The notes: a model not told the origin generated them from the sequence alone. Positions 35,045 to 44,294 are shown, counted from the first letter of the stretch. The stretch: 64,000 nt of DNA from Bradyrhizobium sp. CCGB12 (GCF_024199845.1 NZ_JANADO010000001.1:2914001-2978000); one strand, 5' to 3'. Numbers and translations are program-made.

Positions 35045-36250
35045 TCACGCCAGCTGCTGAGCGATCCCGGCCGGGGAACGGAGCTCCGTCCGCAGTCCGA
35101 ACAACGGACGCAGCCAGGAGATCCGCCGCACGATCTCGTAAGTGACAAAACAAGTGAGTGCGGTGCCGGATATCACGATGGCGGCTTCGCTTCCGGCTGA
35201 CAGCCCACTGCCCCGCAGCATGTGCGCAATCATGATGATCGCGGTCTGATGCACGATGTAAAAGGGAAAGATTGCGTCGGTGAGATAGCGGCGCGCGGGA
35301 CCATCGGCCGTCAGATGGCGCCGCGCGAATCCGAGCACAGCCGCCATCGCGATCCATTGGTAGCAGCCATAGGCCGAGCCAGCGATCCATCGCAGCATCG
35401 GCGACCGTGGAAACACGCCAGCATAAACGAGGATGAACGCGGTGAAGCAAGCAGCCGCAACGGCCAACGCCACCCACCGTTGCCGCTCGACGTCGCGCCA
35501 GACACTTTCCTGGCGAGCCAGAAGCAAGCCGATCAGGAACGCGGTCGCGTAGTCCGCGTGATTGTACCAGTCGCCGAACAGCGCGTGCGTCGACGGGAAG
35601 CTCGGGAACAGAAACAGCCGCCAGGCCGCGAACAACAGGCACGGCAGCACCAGCAGCCGCGGTCCAGCGAGCGCGACTGCCAGCCTCTCGCCAAGCCAAT
35701 CTGCGGCAGCCGGCCACAATGCCAGCACGCCAATCAAGGCGATCGTGTAGACCCAGAGATAGACCACGAACCAGAGATGGTTCCAGGTCGGCTGCACGAT
35801 GCAGGGGTTCGGGCAGAACTGCGAGCTGAAGGCCAGATAGTGGTGAACATAGAAATCGGCAAAGCCCTGGAGGTAAGAGCTTTGGGGGTAGCCGAGGCTC
35901 TCGACGATCTGGAGATAGGATTGCGGCGGCACGATCACGAGCATGCCGAAGGCCAGCGGGATCAAGAGACGCGCCGATCGCGCACGCGCGAAGGCGGCAA
36001 GGCGGTACTTTCCCAACATGAAGCGGGTGGCCACCCCGGAGACCAGGAACAGCAGCGACAGCCGCCAGGGATTGAGGAACAGCATCACCGGCTCGAGCCA
36101 GGTGAGCCTGTGCACGCTCTTGATGTGAAATCCCCAGGACACGTAGAGCATGCCGACGTGGTAGAAGATCAAGAGCCCGAAGGCTAAAATCCGCACCCAA
36201 TCCAGATCGATGCGCCGTTCCGAGGCCGAAAGTTGATGCGGTGTTGACAT
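35045..36250 (-). CDS. Membrane acyltransferase (acyltransferase 3 family)
   Basis: 401 residues with about ten hydrophobic helices and the Acyl_transf_3 start RRIDLDWVRILAFGLLIFYHVGML, with the catalytic His in FYHVG. WNHLWFVVYLW and FPFYIVHQTAIIMIAH are further conserved points. Such enzymes acylate or succinylate glucans, lipids or peptidoglycan at the membrane; OpgC is the nearest named type, but the substrate is unknown. It is divergent from a membrane-bound LytTR regulator with only 44 bases between. Confidence 0.85.
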   Translation of the reverse strand: MSTPHQLSASERRIDLDWVRILAFGLLIFYHVGMLYVSWGFHIKSVHRLTWLEPVMLFLNPWRLSLLFLVSGVATRFMLGKYRLAAFARARSARLLIPLAFGMLVIVPPQSYLQIVESLGYPQSSYLQGFADFYVHHYLAFSSQFCPNPCIVQPTWNHLWFVVYLWVYTIALIGVLALWPAAADWLGERLAVALAGPRLLVLPCLLFAAWRLFLFPSFPSTHALFGDWYNHADYATAFLIGLLLARQESVWRDVERQRWVALAVAAACFTAFILVYAGVFPRSPMLRWIAGSAYGCYQWIAMAAVLGFARRHLTADGPARRYLTDAIFPFYIVHQTAIIMIAHMLRGSGLSAGSEAAIVISGTALTCFVTYEIVRRISWLRPLFGLRTELRSPAGIAQQLA

Positions 36251-36294
36251 GGTTCTCTGCTCCCTGACGGCACGACAAACCCGGTTTTCGGGCC

Positions 36295-37245
36295 ATGGCT
36301 GAGAGCCACAATGCCCCCGAGACGGAGCGCGTCGAGGCGGTTTGGGATCAGGACCGGGCGCGAAGGGACGAGGCGCCGCCGGCTGGGACGAGCGGTTGGC
36401 GCGGCGGGATCAGTGGCGACTGGACGACGTTCGGTGCGATTGCGGGCGTCGCGCTCGCGATTGGCATCGTCAATGCACTCTCCGGCGCCCAGGACGCCGC
36501 CTGGCGGGGCGGCAGCTCCGATGTCGGCCGGCGGCTGTTCTGGGAGCTGACAAGCATCATCGTCATCCTGCTGCTGGTGCCGATCCTAGTCATGGCCATC
36601 AGGCGCATGCGGCAGGCACAGGCCCTGGCGGCACGCGCTGCAATCGGAGCAGCCGCCCTGCTCGGCTTCTCCGCCCTCCACATCGCCGGTATGGTGTGGT
36701 TCCGGAAATTGGCGCTCTGGCTGGCAGGCGGTGCCTACGACTTCCATTTCTCGCTCGCGACGGTCCTGTACGAGTTCCGCAAGGATGTAGTGACCGGCGT
36801 CCTGATCGGAGCAACGCTCTGGCTGATCGAAAGCCGGCGTGAGCTGCGCAAGGCGGTTCTCGCTGCCGCGTCCATACCGACCGCGCCGTCGGAGCAAGCG
36901 TTCCCCGATCTGATCTGGCTCAGGGACGGCACAAGCCGCATTCGCGTCGCACCGCGCGACATCCTGTGGGTCACCTCCGCCGGCAACTACATCGAATACA
37001 GCCTCGCCAACGGTACGCAGCACCTGATCCGCGGCACGCTCGCCGCGACCGAAAGCGAGCTCGCCCGCTTCGCCATCGTGCGCGTTCACCGGACCAGGCT
37101 TGCCAATCTCGGCCGGGTGAGTGGCGTGGAGTTCAAGCCGTCAGGAGATTTCGAGCTCACGTTCGACAATGGGCAGACGCTTGGCGGCAGCCGCCGCTAT
37201 CGGCCCGCCGTCGCGGCGCTCGGAAGCCGCACCGCACCGGTGTGA
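36295..37245 (+). CDS. Membrane-anchored LytTR-domain regulator
   Basis: 316 residues. A charged N-terminus, then four transmembrane helices (about 46-65, 80-105, 113-137, 150-180), and a cytoplasmic LytTR DNA-binding domain (about 200-310) with LWVTSAGNYIEYSL and FAIVRVHRTRLANLGRV, GSRRYRPAVAAL. No receiver domain is present, so it should sense a signal in or across the membrane itself. It is divergent from the acyltransferase gene, which is its natural target. Confidence 0.85.
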   Translation: MAESHNAPETERVEAVWDQDRARRDEAPPAGTSGWRGGISGDWTTFGAIAGVALAIGIVNALSGAQDAAWRGGSSDVGRRLFWELTSIIVILLLVPILVMAIRRMRQAQALAARAAIGAAALLGFSALHIAGMVWFRKLALWLAGGAYDFHFSLATVLYEFRKDVVTGVLIGATLWLIESRRELRKAVLAAASIPTAPSEQAFPDLIWLRDGTSRIRVAPRDILWVTSAGNYIEYSLANGTQHLIRGTLAATESELARFAIVRVHRTRLANLGRVSGVEFKPSGDFELTFDNGQTLGGSRRYRPAVAALGSRTAPV

Positions 37246-37580
37246 ATCGCCGCCGGGATCGCGCAGCAGTAGATAAACAATCGTGATTCCAATTGGTTGG
37301 CCCGATGTGTTCGATCCGGACAGTGGCTCCGCTGCCGGCACGTGGCATCGGGATGATCCGGCTAAGCTCTTGAGCCCATTGGCAGATGTCGAAGATGCTT
37401 GCTTTTTGACCCTGTGCCTATGTTAGAACCCGCACCGTCAAGTCACCGCGCGTCGTCAGCGCATCACCGCTACGCGCGCCCTCTCACCCTTCATTCGCGC
37501 TTTCGTCGGCATCTGCCGATGAGGCCACAATCGGTTGATTGCCAAGGACCGTCCTCCAGGAATCAATCAAGAGATCATCG
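37246..37580. other. Gene-free region before the alpha/beta hydrolase
   Basis: 335 bases with no supported gene, repeat or terminator. A few promoter-like hexamers (TTGCTT, TTTGACC and TATGTT near 37400-37425) do not make a well spaced pair. Confidence 0.4.
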
Positions 37581-38228
37581 ATGCCTGAAGTCATTTTCAC
37601 CGGCCCTGCTGGCCGTCTCGAAGGCCGCTATCATCCGGCCAAGCAGAAGAACGCGCCGATCGCGATGATCCTGCATCCGCATCCGCAGTTCCACGGCACG
37701 ATGAACCATCAGATCGTGTACCAGTGCTACTACGCATTCGCACATCGCGGCTTCTCCGTGCTTCGCTTCAACTTCCGCGGCGTCGGCCGCAGCCAGGGCT
37801 CGTTCGACCACGGCACCGGCGAATTGTCGGACGCGGCGGCAGCGCTCGACTGGGCCCAGACCATCAATCCCGAAGCACGCGCTTGCTGGGTCGCCGGCTT
37901 CTCCTTCGGCGCCTGGATCGGCATGCAGCTCCTGATGCGCCGCCCCGAGGTCGAGGGCTTCATCTCGATCGCGCCGCCCGCCAATCTCTATGACTTCTCG
38001 TTCCTCGCGCCCTGCCCGTCGTCGGGTCTGATCGTGCACGGCGAGAAGGATGCGGTGGTGCCGCCCAAGGACGTCAACACGCTGGTCGAGAAGCTGAAGA
38101 CGCAGAAGGGCATCGTGATCGACCAGCAGGTCATCCCGGGCGCCAACCACTTCTTCGACGCCAAGCTCGAGCCGCTGATGGAAACCATCACCGCCTATCT
38201 CGACATGCGCCTCGCCAACGTGCGGTAG
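37581..38228 (+). CDS. Alpha/beta hydrolase (COG2945 type)
   Basis: 215 residues. The nucleophile elbow is GFSFGAW, with earlier HPHPQFHGTMNHQIV and FNFRGVGRSQGSF. Asp (GEKDAVVPPKD) and His (GANHFFDAK) complete the triad. The COG2945 group are small soluble hydrolases, often near cysteine desulfurase genes in rhizobia, with unknown substrates. ATG 37581 follows AAGAGA. A palindromic repeat follows directly. Confidence 0.88.
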   Translation: MPEVIFTGPAGRLEGRYHPAKQKNAPIAMILHPHPQFHGTMNHQIVYQCYYAFAHRGFSVLRFNFRGVGRSQGSFDHGTGELSDAAAALDWAQTINPEARACWVAGFSFGAWIGMQLLMRRPEVEGFISIAPPANLYDFSFLAPCPSSGLIVHGEKDAVVPPKDVNTLVEKLKTQKGIVIDQQVIPGANHFFDAKLEPLMETITAYLDMRLANVR

Positions 38229-38233
38229 ACCTT

Positions 38234-38318
38234 GTAGCCCGGATGGAGCGAAGCGAAATCCGGGACAGCCGTTGCTTGTGGCAAGACCCCGGATTGCGCT
38301 TCGCTCCATCCGGGCTAC
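38234..38318. repeat. GTAGCCCGGATGGAGCGAAGCG palindrome
   Basis: The arm GTAGCCCGGATGGAGCGAAGC at 38234-38254 and its near complement GCTTCGCTCCATCCGGGCTAC at 38298-38318 enclose about 40 bases. It is one of the common Bradyrhizobium-type dispersed repeats, placed between the convergent hydrolase and SMR genes. Confidence 0.75.
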
Positions 38319-38337
38319 GAAACCGCGGCGCGGTGGC

Positions 38338-38661
38338 TCAAGCCAGCTTGAGCGCAACGATCCCCATCAAGACGAGCGCGATGCCCGCAAGCTTCATCGC
38401 GCTCAAGGTCTCGCCGAACAGCACGACGCCCATGACAAACGTGCCGGCAGCACCGATGCCGGTCCACACCGAATAGGCGACGCCGACATCGAGCACCTTC
38501 AAGGCACGTCCCAGCAGGAAGACAAAGGCGGCGAGCAGCACGAGTGAAGCAATGCTCCACCCCGTCCGCGTGTAGCCTTCGGCATATTTCATCGAGATCG
38601 CCCAGCCGACATCGAGCGCGCCGGCGATCACCAGCAACAGCCAAGCCATGGGTTGAGACAT
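38338..38661 (-). CDS. SMR-family exporter (SugE/Gdx-like)
   Basis: 107 residues with four helices, from the small multidrug resistance family. The order MAWLLLVIAGALDVGWAI, VAYSVWTGIGAAGT and LFGETLSAMKLAGI matches E. coli Gdx, a guanidinium exporter. The membrane Glu13 that is essential in the family is Asp here (GALDVGW). From the inner ATG at 38649 the numbering matches Gdx exactly, so 38649 may be the true start. It follows the GST gene by nine bases. Confidence 0.87.
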   Translation of the reverse strand: MSQPMAWLLLVIAGALDVGWAISMKYAEGYTRTGWSIASLVLLAAFVFLLGRALKVLDVGVAYSVWTGIGAAGTFVMGVVLFGETLSAMKLAGIALVLMGIVALKLA

Positions 38662-38670
38662 CGTGCGCGC

Positions 38671-39348
38671 TCAGGCCGCGAGCTTGAGCAGATGCGCGTC
38701 GTGCCGCACCAGGAAGGCGCGGAGCAATTGCGGATAGTCTTCGCCGACGGCAGTGCGGACGCTCGGGCGCTTCGCTAGCTCGGCGCGCCATGCACGGACC
38801 TTCGGCACATCGCGGAAGATGCCATGCTCGGTCAGCTCGTCGAACAGATCGAAATAACGGAAGACAGGTGCGAACACGGCGTCGACCAAACTGAACTGTT
38901 CGCCGGCAAAGAATGGGCCTGCGCCGAGCGCGGCCTCCACGCGAACGAATTTCGCCACAAGCGCCTGACGCTTGCTCTCGTACGTCACAGGCTCGGTCGT
39001 TGTCTCCAGCCCCCAGAGATCGCCAAGGATGGCCGAGCCGAACTCCATCCAGGCGCGATGCTCGGCACGCACCAGCGCATCCGCCGGATGCAGCTTCGCG
39101 CCGCCTTGCGTCTCCTCGATGTATTCGCAGATCACGTTGCTCTCGAACAGCGCGACCTCGCCCTTCTCCGTCGTCACCACCAGCACCGGCACTTTGCCGA
39201 GCGGCGAGAGTTTCAGGAACCAGTCGGGCTTGTTGGCGAGATCGATATCGACCCGCTCGAACGGCACGCCCTTCTCCTTCAGCGCGATCACCGCGCGCTG
39301 CACATAAGGGCAAAGCTTGTGGCTGATGAGTTTCAGTGAAGCGGTCAT
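38671..39348 (-). CDS. Glutathione S-transferase family protein
   Basis: 226 residues. The thioredoxin-fold N-domain has ISHKLCPYVQRAVIALKEKG with a Cys as in omega-class GSTs, LGKVPVLV and LFESNVICEYIEE. The helical C-domain includes FFAGEQFSLVDAVFAP. It is likely a thiol transferase or dehalogenase-like enzyme. It heads an operon with the SMR exporter, and three ATGCA/TGCAT dyads lie upstream of its ATG. This looks like a small detoxification unit controlled by one repressor. Confidence 0.9.
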   Translation of the reverse strand: MTASLKLISHKLCPYVQRAVIALKEKGVPFERVDIDLANKPDWFLKLSPLGKVPVLVVTTEKGEVALFESNVICEYIEETQGGAKLHPADALVRAEHRAWMEFGSAILGDLWGLETTTEPVTYESKRQALVAKFVRVEAALGAGPFFAGEQFSLVDAVFAPVFRYFDLFDELTEHGIFRDVPKVRAWRAELAKRPSVRTAVGEDYPQLLRAFLVRHDAHLLKLAA

Positions 39349-39368
39349 GGCAAATGATCCCGGCGTTA

Positions 39369-39431
39369 GATGCAGCTGCATCAAATATAGATGCATTTGC
39401 ATGTAGGCGTCAAGATCAATGCATCTGCATG
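39369..39431. promoter_or_regulatory. Three ATGCA/TGCAT operator-like dyads
   Basis: GATGCAGCTGCATC (39369-39382) is a perfect palindrome. Two near copies are GATGCATTTGCATG (39390-39403) and ATGCATCTGCATG (39419-39431). Spacing between them is 21 and about 28 bases. They lie in the control region of the GST-SMR pair. No repressor gene is adjacent. They are read here as operators for a dimeric repressor. Confidence 0.55.
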
Positions 39432-39446
39432 AACTGCCTGTGATCT

Positions 39447-40550
39447 TCAGGGCCGCGCGATCACCCCGCCCGTCATCGGCATCGGCACGCCCGTGGTGGC
39501 CGGGTAGGACAGCGGCAGCCCCTTCAAGCCGCGCGCGGCGAGGAAGCCGAAGGCCTGGGCCTCGATGGCGTCGGAGGCCCAGCCGAGTGCCTCGGCGGCC
39601 TCGACGGTGGCCGAGCCCACCCGCTCCCGCAGCATGCGCAGCATGGTGAGGTTGCGGGCGCCGCCGCCGCAGACGATCCAGCTGCGCGGCCGCCGTGGCA
39701 GCAGCGAAATGATCCGGCCGATCGCGGCTGCAGTGAAGGCTGTGAGAGTTGCCGCACCGTCGGCCGGTGCGACGTCGCCGAGCCTCAAGGCGGCGAAGTC
39801 GTTGCGGTCGAGTGATTTCGGCGGGGGCGCAGCGAAGAACGGCAGCTGCAGCGCCCGCGCGATCCAGGCTTCATCCACCTTGCCGAGCGCGGCGAATTTT
39901 CCTTCCGCATCGAACGCCTGGTTCATGGTGCGGTACATGAAATCGTCGAGCAGCGCGTTGCCGGGCCCGGTGTCGCAGGCGATCAGCGTATCGTTGCCGT
40001 CGATATAGGTGATGTTGGAGACGCCGCCGATATTGACCACGACGATCGGCCCTTCGCGCGCCAGCGAGTTGGCGAGCGCGCGGTGATAGACCGGCACCAA
40101 GGGCGCGCCCTGCCCGCCGGCCTCGACGTCGGCAGCGCGGAAATCATGCATCACCGGAATATGGATCGCCTTGGCCAGCGCCGGCGCATCGCCGATCTGC
40201 ACCGTCAGCCGCTTTTCGGGCCGGTGCAGCACCGTCTGGCCGTGGAAGCCGACGATGTCGATATCCTCCGGCTTCATGCGGTTTTGGGCGATGAAGGCGG
40301 CCACCGCTTCGGCATGAGCCTGCGTCACGGCGCGCTCGGCTTCGGCCAGAACGCCTTGCCGGGAATCGCGCTGCGACAGGTGCACGGCTTCGCTCAAGGC
40401 CTGGCGCAGCAGATTGCGCTCCGGGGGGCCATAGGGCCGGTAGCCGGACGGTCCGAACGCCTTCACCTGCTTTCCGTCGGTTTCGATCAGCGCGACATCC
40501 ACCCCGTCCAGCGAGGTGCCGCTCATCAAACCGAGTGCCGTCAACATCAT
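39447..40550 (-). CDS. anmK: Anhydro-N-acetylmuramic acid kinase
   Basis: 367 residues. Recycles peptidoglycan anhydro-MurNAc to MurNAc-6-phosphate. The N-terminal MSGTSLDGVDVALIETDG ATP site, VGFHGQTVLHRP and CDTGPGNALLDDFM are all family hallmarks. Complete in length. It is divergent from tyrS, a common arrangement in alphaproteobacteria. Confidence 0.95.
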   Translation of the reverse strand: MMLTALGLMSGTSLDGVDVALIETDGKQVKAFGPSGYRPYGPPERNLLRQALSEAVHLSQRDSRQGVLAEAERAVTQAHAEAVAAFIAQNRMKPEDIDIVGFHGQTVLHRPEKRLTVQIGDAPALAKAIHIPVMHDFRAADVEAGGQGAPLVPVYHRALANSLAREGPIVVVNIGGVSNITYIDGNDTLIACDTGPGNALLDDFMYRTMNQAFDAEGKFAALGKVDEAWIARALQLPFFAAPPPKSLDRNDFAALRLGDVAPADGAATLTAFTAAAIGRIISLLPRRPRSWIVCGGGARNLTMLRMLRERVGSATVEAAEALGWASDAIEAQAFGFLAARGLKGLPLSYPATTGVPMPMTGGVIARP

Positions 40551-40715
40551 GGATCAGCGTCCTCAACAGACCCGCTCTGGCATGCCGATCTTGTGCCAGA
40601 GGGACACATCTTATAATGCCACAGCGCCAAATGGCGGGCGGCAATCGAGTTCCCACGGAAGATCCTTAAATTGCCCCCAAAACAGTAAACCAAGAATTGT
40701 CAGGCACGCCGACAA

Positions 40716-41969
40716 ATGACTGCATTTAAATCGGATTTCCTCAATACCCTGCAGGAACGTGGATTCATCCATCAGTGCTCCGATTTCGAGGGGCTGGACG
40801 CGCTCGCCGCCAAGGGCGAAGCGACCACCTATGTCGGCTACGATTGCACCGCCCGCTCGCTGCATATCGGCAACTACCTGACCATGATGATGCTGTACTG
40901 GCTCCAGCAGTCCGGCAACAAGCCGATTACGCTGATGGGCGGGGGCACCACCATGGTGGGCGATCCCTCCGGCAAGGACGAGACGCGCGCAATGCGCACG
41001 GTCGCCGAGATCGAGGCCAACAAGGAATCGATCCGCGGCGTGTTCGCAAAGGTGCTGCATTACGGCGAGGGCAAGAGCGACGCCGTCATGCTCGACAATG
41101 CCGAGTGGCTGACCAAGCTGAACTGGATCGAGATGCTGCGCGACGTCGGCCGGCACTTCTCGGTCAACCGCATGCTGACCATGGATTCCGTGCGGCTTCG
41201 CCTTGAGCGCGAGCAGGAGATGAGCTTCATCGAGTTCAACTACATGGTCTGCCAGGCCTACGACTTCGTCGAACTCGCCAGGCGCACCGGCTGCCGCTTG
41301 CAGATGGGCGGCTCGGACCAGTGGGGCAACATCATCATGGGCGTCGATCTCGGCCGCCGCATGGGCACCCATCAGCTGTTCGCGCTGACGACGCCGCTGC
41401 TGACGACCGCGTCCGGCGCCAAGATGGGCAAGACCGCGCAGGGCGCGGTCTGGCTCAACGCCGACCAGTTCGCGCCGTATGATTTCTGGCAGTACTGGCG
41501 CAACACCGAGGACGCCGACGTCGGCAAATTCCTGAAGCTGTTCACGACGCTGCCGATAGCTGAGATCAAGAAGCTCGAGGCGCTCGGCGGCTCGGAGATC
41601 AACGAGGCCAAGAAGGTGCTGGCGACCGAGGCGACCGCGCTGCTGCACGGCCGCGATGCCGCGAACGAAGCCGCCGAAACCGCGCGCCGCACCTTCGAGG
41701 AAGGCGCGCTCGCCGAAAGCCTGCCGACGGTGGAAATTCCGCGCGGCGAACTGGACGCCGGGCTCGGTGTGCTCAACGCCTTCGTCAAGGCGGGCCTCGT
41801 CGCCTCCAACGGCGAAGCCCGACGCCAGATCAAGGGCGGCGGCCTGCGTGTCAACGACGAGCCCGTCACCGACGAGAAGATGATGCTCACACCGGCCGAT
41901 CTGACGCCGGAGGGCGTCATCAAGCTGTCCTTCGGCAAGAAGAAGCACGTCCTCATCAGGCCCGCATAG
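40716..41969 (+). CDS. tyrS: Tyrosyl-tRNA synthetase
   Basis: 417 residues, TyrRS type 1. The HIGH motif reads HIGN (LHIGNYLTM), Tyr-site [23 protein letters not shown], and KMSKS reads KMGKT ([11 protein letters not shown]). The C-terminal S4 domain is present with [19 protein letters not shown]. Essential gene. The ribosome site is weak. An MFS gene follows by 55 bases. Confidence 0.97.
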   Translation: MTAFKSDFLNTLQERGFIHQCSDFEGLDALAAKGEATTYVGYDCTARSLHIGNYLTMMMLYWLQQSGNKPITLMGGGTTMVGDPSGKDETRAMRTVAEIEANKESIRGVFAKVLHYGEGKSDAVMLDNAEWLTKLNWIEMLRDVGRHFSVNRMLTMDSVRLRLEREQEMSFIEFNYMVCQAYDFVELARRTGCRLQMGGSDQWGNIIMGVDLGRRMGTHQLFALTTPLLTTASGAKMGKTAQGAVWLNADQFAPYDFWQYWRNTEDADVGKFLKLFTTLPIAEIKKLEALGGSEINEAKKVLATEATALLHGRDAANEAAETARRTFEEGALAESLPTVEIPRGELDAGLGVLNAFVKAGLVASNGEARRQIKGGGLRVNDEPVTDEKMMLTPADLTPEGVIKLSFGKKKHVLIRPA

Positions 41970-42024
41970 CCGTATGAGCTTTTGATGCTTGTCAGGGCGC
42001 GCCGAAGCGCGCTCCCTGACTGCA

Positions 42025-43287
42025 ATGGACCAGAACACGCCCAGCAGGGAAATGAACGGGGATCGCGTTGTGGCGACGCCGCAAAGCGCCGTGCGCATCG
42101 CGCTCACTGTCCTCGCGCTCTGCTTCACACTGGCTGTGCTCGGCCGCGGGCTCGGCGACAGCTTTACGGTGTTCCTGAAGCCGATCTCCGAGAGCTTCGG
42201 CTGGGATCGCGCGCAGATCGTCTCGGTCTATTCCCTCACCTGGCTCGCGAGCGGTCTCACTGCACCCTTCGTCGGACGCCTGTTCGACCATTCCGGACCG
42301 CGCATCGTCTATGCGGTCGGCCTGTTGCTTCTCGGCGCGGCGTTCCTGATCGCGGCCCACGCACAGCAGCTCTGGCAGTTCCAGCTCTCGATCGGCCTCT
42401 GCGTCGGCATCGGCGTCGCCTTCATCGGCATCGTGCCGAACTCGATCCTGCTCGGCCGTTGGTTCGGGCCCCGCCTGCCGACCGCGATGTCGGTGGTTTA
42501 CTCGGCGATGGGCGGCGGCGTGCTGGCGCTGCTGCCGGCATCGCAGCTCCTGATCGATCACATCGGCTGGCGCGGCACCTACGAGCTGTTCGGCTTCGTG
42601 GCTCTGGGCCTGCTGCTGCCGCTCATGCTGCTGCCGTGGCGGCTGTTCGCTGCCGGCTCGCCCCATGTCCTGAAGAAGACCGATCCTGACTTCGTCGACA
42701 ATGGCTGGACGCTCCTCCGCGCCATGCGGCACCACGCGTTCTGGGCGCTGTTCTCGACCTTCTTCTTCACTGCGGTCGGCATGTATGCGATCGCCGCGCA
42801 GATCGTGGCCTACCTGATCGATGCCGGGTTTCCGCCGCTCCAGGCCGCAACCGCCTGGGGCTTCTCCGGCGTCGTGCTGGTGTTCGGCATGTTGGGGGTC
42901 TCCGCCCTCGATGGCCTGATCGGGCGCCGGCCATCCGTGCTGCTCAGCTACGCGATCTCGATCCTCGGCATCTTCCTGCTCTGGCTGCTGCAGTACCATC
43001 CGAACATCCTTCTGCTCACCGGCTTCGTGGTCTGCTTCGGCAGCATGATGGGCTCGCGCGGCCCGCTGATCAGCGCCACCGCGATGAGGATCTTCCAGGG
43101 CAAGCGGGTCGGCACCATCTACGGCACCATCTCGATCGGCAGTGGCCTCGGCTCCGCGTTCGGCTCCTGGAGCGGCGGCCTGATTCATGATGCGACGCAC
43201 GGCTACAACGCATTGCTCGTCTTCGCGCTTGCGAGCGTGGTGCTGGGGATGATTCCGTTCCTGGTCGTGCCCGCCTTGCGGCGCTAG
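42025..43287 (+). CDS. MFS transporter
   Basis: About 420 residues with twelve hydrophobic helices. The first loop has the family motif in the form GRLFDHSGPR, and FVLGRGLGDSFTVFLKPIS-like helix 1 (AVLGRGLGDSFTVFLKP) fits the monocarboxylate/oxalate-formate group (OFA). Substrate unknown. No strong ribosome site at 42025. Next gene is DoxX after 220 bases. Confidence 0.85.
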   Translation: MDQNTPSREMNGDRVVATPQSAVRIALTVLALCFTLAVLGRGLGDSFTVFLKPISESFGWDRAQIVSVYSLTWLASGLTAPFVGRLFDHSGPRIVYAVGLLLLGAAFLIAAHAQQLWQFQLSIGLCVGIGVAFIGIVPNSILLGRWFGPRLPTAMSVVYSAMGGGVLALLPASQLLIDHIGWRGTYELFGFVALGLLLPLMLLPWRLFAAGSPHVLKKTDPDFVDNGWTLLRAMRHHAFWALFSTFFFTAVGMYAIAAQIVAYLIDAGFPPLQAATAWGFSGVVLVFGMLGVSALDGLIGRRPSVLLSYAISILGIFLLWLLQYHPNILLLTGFVVCFGSMMGSRGPLISATAMRIFQGKRVGTIYGTISIGSGLGSAFGSWSGGLIHDATHGYNALLVFALASVVLGMIPFLVVPALRR

Positions 43288-43507
43288 GTCTCTCAGGGGT
43301 AACTTGAGCGCATTCGCGTAACCGGCAAACTACGGACGAGCACGAGGTGGACACGTGCAAAAATGGCGTATCGCGCGCGGCTGAAAGCCGAGCCTGCGCT
43401 GTTTTGTCCGACATGACAAAAATGTCAGCGCGGAATTGCTCCTGGGTGGCTTGCGAGGCGGAACCGAATGCGGTCCAAGTCGCGCATTGGATGGAGGGCA
43501 CAAACCA

Positions 43508-43936
43508 ATGGACTTTCCCTATCTCACTCGCTTTCAACCGGTTCTTCTGAGCCTGTTTCGCTTCATCACCGGTCTCTTGCTGTTCCAGTACGGCGTCGCC
43601 AAGCTGTTCAAGTTTCCGGTGCTCCCCTACTTCGCCAATATCCCGCCGCTGATCTACGCGGCCGGCACGCTCGAGCTCGTGCTCGGCGCGCTCCTGATGC
43701 TCGGCCTGTTCACTCGCCTCACGGCCTTCATCCTCTCGGGTGAAATGGCCTTCGCCTACTTCATGGGCCACATGTTCAAGGGCGAGACGCCGGTGTTCCT
43801 GCCGCTGCTCAACGGCGGCACCGCCGCGATTCTGTTCTGCTTCGCCTGCCTCTACCTCGCGGCAGCCGGCGGCGGCTCGGTCAGCGTCGATGCCGCGATG
43901 GGCAAGGACAGCGACGCAGCCTACGCGCGGCGCTGA
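43508..43936 (+). CDS. DoxX family membrane protein
   Basis: 142 residues with four helices. The DoxX form is visible in LFRFITGLLLFQYGVAKLF, PPLIYAAGTLELVLGALLML and GEMAFAYFMGH. DoxX-like proteins act in quinone-linked or redox membrane complexes, exact role unclear. GGAGGG lies nine bases before the ATG. A TGACA-AAAA-TGTCA dyad at 43414-43427 is a possible operator in its upstream region. Confidence 0.88.
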   Translation: MDFPYLTRFQPVLLSLFRFITGLLLFQYGVAKLFKFPVLPYFANIPPLIYAAGTLELVLGALLMLGLFTRLTAFILSGEMAFAYFMGHMFKGETPVFLPLLNGGTAAILFCFACLYLAAAGGGSVSVDAAMGKDSDAAYARR

Positions 43937-43961
43937 CGCACTCGCGGATTCCAAGGAAAGA

Positions 43962-43989
43962 CCGGCACCGGCGAATTCGCCGGTGCCGG
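43962..43989 (-). terminator. Terminator-like perfect 28-bp palindrome
   Basis: CCGGCACCGGCGAATTCGCC continued to 43989 is fully self-complementary. On the minus strand it is followed by TCTTTCC and starts one base after the stop of the 28-residue frame at 43991. It may end both that gene and doxX. Confidence 0.6.
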
Positions 43990-43990
43990 C

Positions 43991-44077
43991 TCAGCGCGCG
44001 CCCAGCACGTTCCAGATCAGAACGAGCGCCGCCACGAGCAGCACGGACATGACGATGCGGTGGACGAATCGATTCAT
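43991..44077 (-). CDS. Possible 28-residue membrane peptide
   Basis: The frame starts MNRFVHRIVMSVLLVAALVL, has one hydrophobic helix with a basic N-terminus, and ends near WNVLGAR. GGGG lies five bases before ATG 44075-44077, and a perfect terminator-like palindrome follows the stop directly. Such a compact arrangement suggests a real small gene. I recall peptides like it in related species, but this is memory and not a search. Confidence 0.5.
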   Translation of the reverse strand: MNRFVHRIVMSVLLVAALVLIWNVLGAR

Positions 44078-44294
44078 CGCCGCCCCGGCCCGGCTCGATC
44101 ACAACCAAAATCCAGCATCATCTTTCTCCGCGACCTGACGCGCCACGTGCAGGCAAGGCGCGTTGTGTCTGCACATTTGCGCATGTGGCTGCGAACGCTG
44201 CGTGCGTGGCAGCCCATCGCACGCGTCCGTTCATGATTGGTAAGAACTTCATGCTACCGACGCGAGCAATAACAATCATTCCATAGGGGCTGCG

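Noticed and set aside
34548..36311. A 587-residue frame spanning acyltransferase and desulfurase
   Set aside because: It runs in another frame across two clear genes and shows no domain.
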